Source: Nanobdellota archaeon
GTDB lineage: Archaea; Nanobdellota; Nanobdellia; Woesearchaeales; GW2011-AR15
NCBI GenBank assembly: GCA_018815145.1
Contig: JAHIYL010000182.1
Location: 1-6,072, forward strand
Direction: 5' to 3'
Length of the DNA stretch: 6,072 nt
The translations under genes and the position numbers were made by a program. The notes beneath the pieces were generated by a model, which saw only the letters and a program-made list of their open reading frames with translations, was not told where the DNA came from and ran no database searches. Of this stretch, positions 1 through 6,072 are shown piece by piece. Position 1 is the first letter of the stretch. Each line of letters begins with the position of its first letter.

Positions 1-1176
1 ATTGCTCTTATTATGTTTTCCTGCAAAAAGAACAAAATAGAACAGAATTGCTGTGATCACAAAAAGGCTGAGCAGTACAGCAGCATAGATTGGATTGAAG
101 CCTTTTTCTTCACCAACTGCTGCAGGTTTTTCCAGTTGTGCTTCCTTTGCTTCTTCAATAGCAGGTTCAGGATTATTGCTGATATCCTGCTTTTCCTGCT
201 GGAGCTCTTCAGGACTTTCAAGAATTGGTTCTGTGATCTCAGGCTCTTCATCTTCAGCAGCTGTTGCTGATACTGAACTACTTCCACCACCACCGCCACT
301 TCTGCCCGGGGCCAGGACTATTGGAACAGGTTCTTCATCTTCTTCCACAGGTGTCTCTTCAGTGCTGTAGGTAGAGAAGCAGATAACATTGAATATTATC
401 TCCCCGCCGGAATAGCTTATCAATGAACATATTTCTTCAGAACAGGCTTCGCCATTCTTTAGAATACGGGGATTTGATGATGTCAGGCCATAGAGATGTA
501 TCTCAGCTGATTTGTTGAGTCTTGGAAGGTTAAGGGTATCCAAGCTCAATGCATTGAATGTTATGTTTAAATTTGAGTCAAGGTCAAGACCGGTCATATT
601 TGTCTCACCAAGAAATTTGACCCTGCCATATTCAAGTATTTCAAGGACCGCATCATCCACAGCATTGATGTCTGATACACCTGAAAAAGATGTTGTCCTG
701 CCGTCAAATTTGCTGTATTTCGGCAGAAGCGCAGAGTCCGGCATCTGATCTGTGATCACTGAGTAACTGATTGAGGAATAGTGATTATTGCCTGAATCAG
801 AACCATTGACCTTCCAGTAGTACATAGTATTGTTGAAGAGTCCTGTGATAACTAGAGAATGGATGCTCTTTTTTGTAAGCGAATTATAGACTGTCATTGT
901 TGAGAAGTCAGCTGAAGTCGACACATATAGACTTGCGTTGCCTGATTCATTGAGTTCAAGGTTCACTGCAAATGAAGATGTTGTGATGCTGGAATTAGTA
1001 AGTGACACAATTGCCGGCGGCTGGTCATCAACATAAGGTACAGCTGTTGTGACTTCAAACAGGTCTGATGTATAGAAATTCCCCGCACTGTCTGTCCCAT
1101 TGACTTTCCAGTAATAGGTCGTATTTGCTGAGAGATTTGTTACCTCTACTTCATGGTGTGTTGAAAAAGGACTTGA
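1..1176 (-). CDS. C-terminal continuation of the same surface protein in the shifted frame (partial, open at left edge)
   Basis: Read with codons at plus triplets 1-3, 4-6 and so on, this strand has no stop from 1176 down to 1 (about 392 codons). It does not start like a gene: it opens in the middle of an FnIII-like repeat (SSPFSTHHEVEVTNLSANTT) whose first half is the end of the upstream frame. A second FnIII-like repeat follows, then a beta-rich domain (about 364-744) with GLDLDSNLNITFNA, LNKSAEIHLYGL, NPRILKNGEACSEEIC and YSGGEIIFNV, a pattern I recall from archaeal surface proteins but cannot check. Next come PGRSGGGGGSSS near 272-309, an acidic Glu/Pro/Gln-rich stalk, and a hydrophobic anchor at 22-90 with a short GKHNKSN tail reaching the window edge. 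It is therefore the C-terminal third of the gene at 1146-4877, separated by one indel. The true stop should lie just left of the window. Confidence 0.85.
22..90 (-). other. C-terminal transmembrane anchor segment
   Basis: About 23 consecutive hydrophobic residues (IYAAVLLSLFVITAILFYFVLFA) follow an acidic stalk ending EEKGFNP and precede a basic tail GKHNKSN. This is the usual layout of a membrane-anchored archaeal surface protein: stalk outside, one helix, short positive cytoplasmic tail. It is present only if the frame is restored at 1176-1186; the 1243-residue product lacks it. Confidence 0.85.
748..1020 (-). repeat. FnIII-like repeat 2
   Basis: Ninety-one codons, from PPAIVSLTNSSITTSS to SYSVITD. 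It matches the adjacent upstream copy at equivalent places: LNESGNAS early, YYWKVNGSDS late. These are the hallmarks of a fibronectin type III beta-sandwich (Y-Y-W strand, then N-G-x-D). It probably serves as a spacer or binding module between the catalytic-like core and the membrane stalk. Confidence 0.8.
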
Positions 1177-1313
1177 AAAAAAAAAATTAAGTCCAACATA
1201 AGATCAGACGTGAAAGCATGGAATGATGCATTACCGGATTCATTCAGATACATATCCATGAAAAAGCTGTTGTCAGTGACTGTCGTATTTGCGATTGATG
1301 TGATTACCGGGGC
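1045..1313 (-). repeat. FnIII-like repeat 1, interrupted by the frameshift
   Basis: It runs from APVITSIANTTVTDNSF to LFEVTT and has the same landmarks as repeat 2 (LNESGNAS, YYWKVNGTDS). The first half lies in the 1146-4877 frame and the second half in the 1-1176 frame, with the T11 run between. The homology of the two halves to the intact repeat 2 is the best evidence that both frames belong to one protein. Confidence 0.8.
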
Positions 1314-4300
1314 AGTTTCATCTATTATTGTCTCTCCTCCTGTAATTATGTATGCATCTCCATTCTGGGTTGTATCAACAGTGAATGTGACTTTTGTACC
1401 TGATTCAGTTGAAGAGATGATTTCACCATCCTTTCTTACAGCAAAATTACTGTTCAGGGTCATATCCCTGCAGTCGATGGTCACTTCTGTAGGGAGGGAA
1501 TAATCATAGCCGTCATTGTCGATGTCTGTGAATGAGTTTGTCTCCAAGGTTATTGAGTCAGGAGAAACTTTGACAAGTGCACTTAATGGAGTGACGGATT
1601 CAAATAGAGTGACACCTGCAGCTTGGATAAAAGTTGTATTGAATGCACCTATTTCATTCTCATTATCATTGAAGACAAGGCCCCAGCCAGTAGCTGTCTT
1701 ATCGCTGTAGGTAACTTCATTATTGTTGTCTGAATCAAAAAAAATGTAATTTCCCGATTGAAGGATTCCTTTGTCAGACAGATTAATTGCTGTTATTGCC
1801 TTTTCATTTCCTGTTGTGTACCAATGATGGGTGAATATCATGTCAAGATTGTCAGAGGGCGTATAGTAGTACATACGCCTGTAATTGGATGTTCCGCCGC
1901 AGGACCCATCGCAGCTTGTCTTGCAGAAACAGATCTTCAAACCCGTCTCGCCACCGCCGAGTGATAAATCCGGGTAAGATATATAAATGACTTGGGTCTT
2001 TAGGTTCTTGGTGGTGCCTATCCTGTTGAATGTGAATGTTGTTCCACTCCTTGATTCATCATATTCATTATTAATGTTAATGAAATTATGATATATGCCT
2101 TCACCCTGAGTGACATCTTCAACTACTGTTCTTTTAGCAAGTGTATCACCATATTTGATGAAATATTCCTGAACAGGTGCTGCATTCTTGTACGGTCTCC
2201 AGACATAGACACCAGCGAGTCTTGCATCGGATGTGCCCATGTAATTTGCTAGGTCTCCGCCGTATTGGAGAGGGAAACGCCTGTAGGAAGGGTAATCAGT
2301 TGAATAATAAGCAGAAGGACAATCATACATGCCATAGTATTGGTTGAGTCTTGCTGTACCACAGGATGCAGAGTAGAAACTACTTTCACCTTCATTTGTC
2401 TGAGTATCATCCAGTAGAGATATTCCATTTTTCCATGTTTCTGCTCTGACATCATCCTCATAAGGAACTTGCTCGAGGTCAATGAAAGGTTCACCAAGGG
2501 CATACAAGTAATACCCCTGTGCCTGAGAATGCCCGCTTCCTCTTTCTTCTCCACCATCAATCTGGATGACATTGTCATTGGAATATGTATAATTAGTTCT
2601 AATTGTTAAGATATCATTTGCATTATCAAAAATTATTTTTGGCATCGTTGCTTCCGGCTTTTTAAGAGATTCAATATCTTGTTCAATCTGTTTGAAAAGA
2701 TATGAAGTAGGATATATTGTATTTGATCCTGACATATTAAATATTTTTTCTCTATACCATAAAATAGATTCCTTAGTTTCTATGTCATTACATAATGCTC
2801 CATAGTATAGTATAAGGTCCCAATTGACAAAATTACCATCAGAAATTTCCTGATAACTATTTGAGTCTCCCCTTTGTATAGACCTATATGATCTACCTTC
2901 GTCATTCCGAAGTGTGTTCCCATTGTAATTGAAGTCGAGCTGCTGGGAAAGAACTTCTCTTGCCATGGCGCAAAAGGCATTGTTATATTGATTGATATCT
3001 CCAAGATTAAATCTTTTTCTGAAATATACATTCTCAACCAGATGAGGTGATGAATATGTTTTGTAAAGCCAACCTTCCTGATAGTTTGCCCATGGATCAT
3101 TTTTATAAGCCATTAAATAAACATCTTCCCTGTTCATCCAAGCGCTTGCAATGTTTGTACCCCAGTACTGATCATCAAGACGCTGTATCAAAGTAGGATT
3201 TGTATTATCTGCACCAAGTAAAGTATAGCAAAAACCACCCATTCCTGAACCAAAACCATTGCCATTGCCACCTTTAATAGCATCTGTATCATCTCTATCT
3301 GGTCTTGTATTTTCAATGTTTGTGATTTGCTGGCATATATCATGATACTGGTGCGCAAGAAGTCTTAGATCAGGTTCAGATAAAGATGGAAACATAATGT
3401 CAAAAATTATTCCGACATGTGCTAATTCATGTATTGCTTGAACATTGTCATATGATGTAACTGTTCTATTTGCCCATCCAAATAGATGATTCCTTGCTCT
3501 TATGCATTGTGTACTTTCAGGAGGATAATCGTCAAACATACAACCCATGGCGTTTTCTCTGCCTTTTTTTGCTCTGGGGTCAACACTATTACCTGTCCAA
3601 GATTGTGAAAAATCCTCAGAATTAAATGAATTAATCCAATTGCAGGAACTGTATGAAATGGCATTGCTTGGAATTGAGCAATATGGCTTTAGTATATCTT
3701 CAAATTCAGTCAAATTGAAATGGAACCATGGTCTGTCCATGAAAGGAACATAAATTTTCTGATTGTTATTTTCTTCAATATCTTCAATAATTTCATTACT
3801 TGTATCAATAGTTACATAACCTTCATGAAATCCAAGCGAAGAAGGCCAATCACAGATTAATGTGGTTTGGGATTGGCTAGAGACACTGATTCTTCCACCA
3901 CATATCTGCTCATCATTTAATTCTAATTCCCAATTAAAATTACCTGAAGCAGTGATTCCTTGATTTCGTATTGTAATATAAATAGGCATTGTGTCACCTA
4001 CCCTATCAGCCAAGGAATTGTGGGAATCACTAAAATCAAAAGGTAGAGTATAAGTTATATTTTGAACATATAAATCCAGGTCAGGAGGCGTCCCGGTGCT
4101 TTTTTGATAATATTGTTCATCCACCATTGAAGAATCACATGAATTATTTATGAAAAGCAGTTCATCAATATAACCATGAACATCAATTCCATATCTTCCG
4201 ACACCTATTTTTATTGGATTTCCTGCACTGCTATTTATGGTTCCCTTCTCTGTACTTACATTTTTTAATAGTATATTATTTTTCCATGCACTATAATAAT

Positions 4301-4877
4301 GACCATCGTAGCTTATTGCATAATGTGTCCAAGTGCCACCTGTTGTTCCATAGGATTCACTTAAAGTACCTCCTACATCACCAAGTTCTGCACTCCACAT
4401 TGTTGAAATACCATAATCTCCTTCTGTACAATATAATTCATTTGATTCATCATCGTTTCCAACCATCCAGTACATTCTTGATGAACTACCTGATGGACTT
4501 GTTTCCTCATATGTCCACCACATTGTGCAGAATCCGTTTTCTCCAATTTCAAAAAGTGTAGATGAATTTAGATAATCACTTCCATCTGTTGCAGTCAGAT
4601 CAGCGCACCCAAACCATTTACACACATCACTGTCAGCCCATGAAGCAGAGCCTCTTGCATTGAACTGGTGATTCAGGTAACTGTAGTCTTTCCAGGGATC
4701 ATTTTCATCATCAAACGTAAGGTTCAACACAACATCAGAAGGCTCTAATTCCTGCAGTGTCACGAATCCAAAAATACCTGACTCTTTTATAAAATACAAT
4801 GAAGCAAGGGATATTGAAACTAGGATAACTATTGTAAATACATATATCACTTTCTCTTTTTTTTCAGAAAATTCCAT
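1146..4877 (-). CDS. Giant surface protein with heparinase II/III-like core (N-terminal 1243 codons, ends at a frameshift)
   Basis: This frame encodes 1243 residues from an ATG at 4875-4877. Residues 10-30 are a hydrophobic segment after a short Lys/Glu-rich start, a signal peptide or signal anchor. Residues about 48-262 resemble a LamG/concanavalin-like fold (VLNLTFDD start, GYIDELLF at 235). Residues 266-379 look like CARDB (NQG in the middle, NEIIEDIEENNN at the end). From 380 (MDRPWFHFNL) a helical region resembles the heparinase II/III toroid: FDIMFPSLSEPDLRLL after 490, GGNGNGFGSGMGG at 536-548, EGWLYKTY at 601-608. A beta-sandwich follows, with ILTIRTNYTYSNDN, then GHSQAQGYYLYALGEPFID from 782. 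Candidate catalytic residues by family analogy are N538 or N540, Y605 and H783. A first FnIII-like repeat begins at A1189. The last nine residues and the stop arise after a T11 run and look out of frame. Many N-X-S/T sequons suit an archaeal surface glycoprotein. The fold call is moderately strong; lyase activity and substrate are unproven. Confidence 0.72.
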   Translation of the reverse strand: MEFSEKKEKVIYVFTIVILVSISLASLYFIKESGIFGFVTLQELEPSDVVLNLTFDDENDPWKDYSYLNHQFNARGSASWADSDVCKWFGCADLTATDGSDYLNSSTLFEIGENGFCTMWWTYEETSPSGSSSRMYWMVGNDDESNELYCTEGDYGISTMWSAELGDVGGTLSESYGTTGGTWTHYAISYDGHYYSAWKNNILLKNVSTEKGTINSSAGNPIKIGVGRYGIDVHGYIDELLFINNSCDSSMVDEQYYQKSTGTPPDLDLYVQNITYTLPFDFSDSHNSLADRVGDTMPIYITIRNQGITASGNFNWELELNDEQICGGRISVSSQSQTTLICDWPSSLGFHEGYVTIDTSNEIIEDIEENNNQKIYVPFMDRPWFHFNLTEFEDILKPYCSIPSNAISYSSCNWINSFNSEDFSQSWTGNSVDPRAKKGRENAMGCMFDDYPPESTQCIRARNHLFGWANRTVTSYDNVQAIHELAHVGIIFDIMFPSLSEPDLRLLAHQYHDICQQITNIENTRPDRDDTDAIKGGNGNGFGSGMGGFCYTLLGADNTNPTLIQRLDDQYWGTNIASAWMNREDVYLMAYKNDPWANYQEGWLYKTYSSPHLVENVYFRKRFNLGDINQYNNAFCAMAREVLSQQLDFNYNGNTLRNDEGRSYRSIQRGDSNSYQEISDGNFVNWDLILYYGALCNDIETKESILWYREKIFNMSGSNTIYPTSYLFKQIEQDIESLKKPEATMPKIIFDNANDILTIRTNYTYSNDNVIQIDGGEERGSGHSQAQGYYLYALGEPFIDLEQVPYEDDVRAETWKNGISLLDDTQTNEGESSFYSASCGTARLNQYYGMYDCPSAYYSTDYPSYRRFPLQYGGDLANYMGTSDARLAGVYVWRPYKNAAPVQEYFIKYGDTLAKRTVVEDVTQGEGIYHNFININNEYDESRSGTTFTFNRIGTTKNLKTQVIYISYPDLSLGGGETGLKICFCKTSCDGSCGGTSNYRRMYYYTPSDNLDMIFTHHWYTTGNEKAITAINLSDKGILQSGNYIFFDSDNNNEVTYSDKTATGWGLVFNDNENEIGAFNTTFIQAAGVTLFESVTPLSALVKVSPDSITLETNSFTDIDNDGYDYSLPTEVTIDCRDMTLNSNFAVRKDGEIISSTESGTKVTFTVDTTQNGDAYIITGGETIIDETAPVITSIANTTVTDNSFFMDMYLNESGNASFHAFTSDLMLDLIFFFQVLFQHTMK
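1176..1186 (-). other. Homopolymer T11 (A11 on plus strand) at the frame break; possible slippery site
   Basis: Eleven identical bases encode part of I-F-F-F (residues 1231-1234) on the minus strand and are followed by CAAGTCC. With eleven Ts the frame reads Q-V-L-F-Q-H-T-M-K-stop. With twelve (or nine), or with a -1 slip on U-UUU-UUU, it reads S-S-P-F-S-T-H-H-E-V-E-V and joins the rest of the FnIII repeat. A sequencing or assembly miscount, transcriptional slippage, ribosomal frameshifting and slipped-strand phase variation all fit. I see no strong stem-loop just downstream; only a 4-bp AGAG/CTCT pairing. Confidence 0.85.
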
Positions 4878-4905
4878 GGTCTATTTAAATTATAAACACA
4901 TCACG

Positions 4906-4914
4906 TTTATATAA
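4906..4914 (-). promoter_or_regulatory. Candidate archaeal TATA box for the surface-protein gene
   Basis: The minus strand reads TTATATAAA here. Its centre lies about 33 bases upstream of the ATG at 4875-4877. A start site 25-27 bases downstream of the box centre would leave a leader of only about 6-8 bases. The bases just before the ATG (TTTAAATAGACC) contain no Shine-Dalgarno, so near-leaderless translation, common in archaea, is the likely mode. Confidence 0.55.
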
Positions 4915-4947
4915 CTTACTTATTGGAAAATAATAGATTTGGAAATA

Positions 4948-4954
4948 TTTTTAT
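4948..4954 (+). promoter_or_regulatory. Candidate TATA box for the gmd gene
   Basis: The plus strand reads TTTTTATA preceded by GGAAATA, which could serve as BRE plus TATA. A start site about 26 bases downstream, near 4977, would leave a leader of roughly 35 bases with room for the Shine-Dalgarno at 5000-5004. Other AT-rich stretches nearby make the exact box uncertain. Confidence 0.4.
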
Positions 4955-4999
4955 ACTTTTGCAAAATAGAATGATACATTGTAAGATTAAAGTCAAAAA

Positions 5000-5004
5000 G
5001 AGGT
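5000..5004 (+). promoter_or_regulatory. Shine-Dalgarno of gmd
   Basis: GAGGT, complementary to the conserved anti-Shine-Dalgarno of 16S rRNA, ends nine bases before the ATG at 5014. It supports this start, which also places the Rossmann glycine motif at the usual distance from the N-terminus. The divergent neighbour has no such site. Confidence 0.7.
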
Positions 5005-5013
5005 ACAATTAAA

Positions 5014-6072
5014 ATGAAGACAGCACTAATCACAGGAATTACAGGACAGGACGGAAGTTACTTAGCTGAGTTACTATTAAAGAAAAAATACAAGGTCCTA
5101 GGTATGGTAAGAAGGACATCGACAATAAATTTTGAGAGGATACAGCACATCCAGGACAAAGTGGAGATTGTACAGGGAGATCTTATGGACCAGATGTCCC
5201 TCATCGAGATACTGAATGAATACAAGGTGGATGAGATATATAACCTTGCTGCACAATCATTTGTCCCTACAAGCTGGAACCAGCCGGTTCTTACAGGAGA
5301 AGTAACTGCCATGGGAGTGACAAGGGTGCTTGAAGCAATAAGGATAGTAAACAAAAAAATCAAGTTCTATCAGGCATCATCAAGCGAGATGTTCGGGAAG
5401 GTCAATGAGACACCGCAGACCGAAAAAACAAGATTCCATCCCAGAAGCCCGTATGGAGTTTCAAAAGTATATGGATATTGGATAACAGTCAATTACAGGG
5501 AAAGTTATGGAATACACGCATGCAACGGCATACTTTTCAATCATGAATGTGTATCTGAAAATACTCCTGTAATAATAAGAGACAAAAAGACAAAAATAAT
5601 TTCTATCTGCTCATTAAATGAACTCAGAAAGCCTAAAGAAAAGGGAAGGAATGTCCAGCAATGGAGCCCAACTGCTCTTGATATATGGGATGGAGTTGAT
5701 TTTGCGCCGCTTAAATTGATCACTGCAACTAAACGGAAAAAAAAAGAAGATGATTTCAGGTGCAGGACAATCAACACTAGACATGGGGTAGTTGTGGCCA
5801 CAAATCACCATAAAATGCTGGAGAGCAATGGAAATAAAATAAAGGCAAAGTTAGTGAAAGACGGCCAAACACTGCTTCATGGCGCTTACCCTTCTCAAAA
5901 ATCCATATCAAAGATCAGCAAAGAAGAGGCAGCATTCCTTGGCTTTATGGCAGGAGATGGTTATATCAGTGAAACAGGAAGGGCAAATTTTTCAAATAAT
6001 GATACTGAAATCTTGCTGCAGCTTGAAAACTTATGGAGACAGGTGGGCTTAGGCTATGTGAATAAGAAAGAA
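5014..6072 (+). CDS. gmd: GDP-mannose 4,6-dehydratase, intein-containing, partial (open at right edge)
   Basis: The frame is open for 353 codons to the window end. Residues 1-178 are the N-extein of GDP-mannose 4,6-dehydratase, a cytoplasmic extended short-chain dehydrogenase that makes GDP-4-keto-6-deoxymannose, the precursor of GDP-rhamnose, GDP-fucose and related sugars. Visible motifs are the Rossmann GITGQDG (8-14), RRTS (33-36), GDL (55-57), NLAAQS (77-82), SSSE (122-125) and SPYGVSKVYGYW (145-156). By analogy with E. coli Gmd the catalytic set is S123, E125, Y147 and K151. RESYGIHACNGILFNHE (162-178) is the family signature, normally followed by SPRRG; here it is followed instead by an intein starting at C179. 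The loop between RRTS and GDL is shorter than in E. coli Gmd, as in other short forms. The related GDP-deoxytalose/rhamnose dehydrogenases are the main alternative, but the NGILFNHE signature favours Gmd. The C-extein is outside the window. Confidence 0.9.
   Translation, partial: MKTALITGITGQDGSYLAELLLKKKYKVLGMVRRTSTINFERIQHIQDKVEIVQGDLMDQMSLIEILNEYKVDEIYNLAAQSFVPTSWNQPVLTGEVTAMGVTRVLEAIRIVNKKIKFYQASSSEMFGKVNETPQTEKTRFHPRSPYGVSKVYGYWITVNYRESYGIHACNGILFNHECVSENTPVIIRDKKTKIISICSLNELRKPKEKGRNVQQWSPTALDIWDGVDFAPLKLITATKRKKKEDDFRCRTINTRHGVVVATNHHKMLESNGNKIKAKLVKDGQTLLHGAYPSQKSISKISKEEAAFLGFMAGDGYISETGRANFSNNDTEILLQLENLWRQVGLGYVNKKE
5548..6072 (+). mobile_element. Intein (Hint splicing domain plus LAGLIDADG homing endonuclease), N-terminal 175 residues
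   Basis: Starting at C179 of the fused reading frame, the sequence leaves the dehydratase family and takes on intein features. Block A is CVSENTPVIIRD with the Cys1 nucleophile. A segment LDIWDGVDFAPLKLITATKRK follows, typical of Hint domains. Block B is GVVVATNHHKML, with the T-x-x-H pair at T263 and H266 that assists the first N-S acyl shift. Block C, a LAGLIDADG motif, is LGFMAGDGYI at 309-318. The insertion lies between E178 and the Ser expected next in the host protein, so the +1 residue should be Ser, as splicing needs. The second LAGLIDADG motif, the terminal His-Asn and the C-extein lie beyond position 6072. Activity of splicing or endonuclease cannot be judged from this half. Confidence 0.92.
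5938..5967 (+). other. LAGLIDADG motif 1 of the intein endonuclease
   Basis: Residues LGFMAGDGYI follow EEAAF, the usual helix start of block C. G314 and D315 fit the G-D pair of the motif, the Asp being the metal-binding catalytic position, so the first half-site appears intact. The second motif is not in the window. Confidence 0.8.

Noticed and set aside
95..370. Open frame on the plus strand opposite the stalk region
   Set aside because: It is Ser/Pro/Leu-rich because it is the reverse complement of Gly/Ser- and Glu-rich codons. It has no recognisable domain, and the opposite strand continues a coherent protein.
1..1176. The left segment as an independent gene
   Set aside because: It begins in the middle of an FnIII repeat with no start codon or promoter at the junction, and its missing half lies in the adjacent frame.
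3417..3431. HELAH (residues 483-487), a match to the HExxH zinc-protease motif
   Set aside because: It sits in a helix followed by FDIMFPSLSEPDLRLL, which fits the helical repeat of heparinase-like toroids. No convincing third zinc ligand or Met-turn follows, so I treat it as chance, though a structure model could reopen it.
4214..4561. Open frame of 115 codons on the plus strand
   Set aside because: The translation is a His/Leu/Tyr-rich low-complexity product lying antisense to the LamG domain, with no domain or clear ribosome binding site.
5058..5363. Open frame on the minus strand inside the dehydratase
   Set aside because: It is a shadow of the strongly supported gmd frame, with no recognisable protein features of its own.
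5736..5745. Run of nine A in the intein as a second frameshift site
   Set aside because: The frame on both sides is the same and gives coherent intein sequence (ATKRKKKEDDF), so nothing indicates slippage.
1..6072. tRNA, rRNA, CRISPR array or insertion-sequence ends
   Set aside because: I saw no cloverleaf-like segments, regularly spaced direct repeats or transposase-like frames; nearly all bases are accounted for by the two genes.

Overview
The window looks archaeal, most plausibly from a DPANN-type lineage (Woesearchaeota, Pacearchaeota or similar). This is inferred from AT-rich TATA-like boxes, one gene with an almost leaderless start beside one with a Shine-Dalgarno, a very large membrane-anchored surface protein rich in N-X-S/T sequons, and an intein in a metabolic enzyme. 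No rRNA or other lineage marker is present, so the placement is tentative.

Positions 1-4877 (minus strand) hold one giant surface-protein gene that runs off the left edge. In protein order it encodes an N-terminal hydrophobic segment, a LamG/concanavalin-like domain, a CARDB domain, an alpha-helical region followed by a beta-sandwich that together resemble the heparinase II/III (polysaccharide lyase) fold, two FnIII-like repeats, a further beta-rich domain, a Gly/Ser plus acidic stalk, and a C-terminal membrane anchor. The reading frame breaks at an 11-base homopolymer (1176-1186) inside the first FnIII repeat. After one extra base, or a -1 ribosomal slip, the frame stays open to position 1, so the gene is either frameshifted (real, programmed, phase-variable) or carries a homopolymer sequencing error.

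Positions 4878-5013 are a 136-base divergent intergenic region with a candidate TATA box for each direction. The rightward gene has a clear Shine-Dalgarno; the leftward one has none.

Positions 5014-6072 (plus strand) hold the start of a GDP-mannose 4,6-dehydratase gene (gmd). After 178 residues it is interrupted exactly at the conserved NGILFNHE/S junction by the N-terminal part of an intein (Hint blocks A and B, then a LAGLIDADG endonuclease motif). The gene is open to the right edge; the rest of the intein and the C-extein lie outside.

Taken together, one gene supplies GDP-4-keto-6-deoxymannose for deoxysugar (rhamnose/fucose-type) glycan synthesis, and the divergent neighbour encodes a cell-surface protein with a polysaccharide-lyase-like core. 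A surface-glycan theme is likely, but a functional link between the two is only inferred from adjacency.
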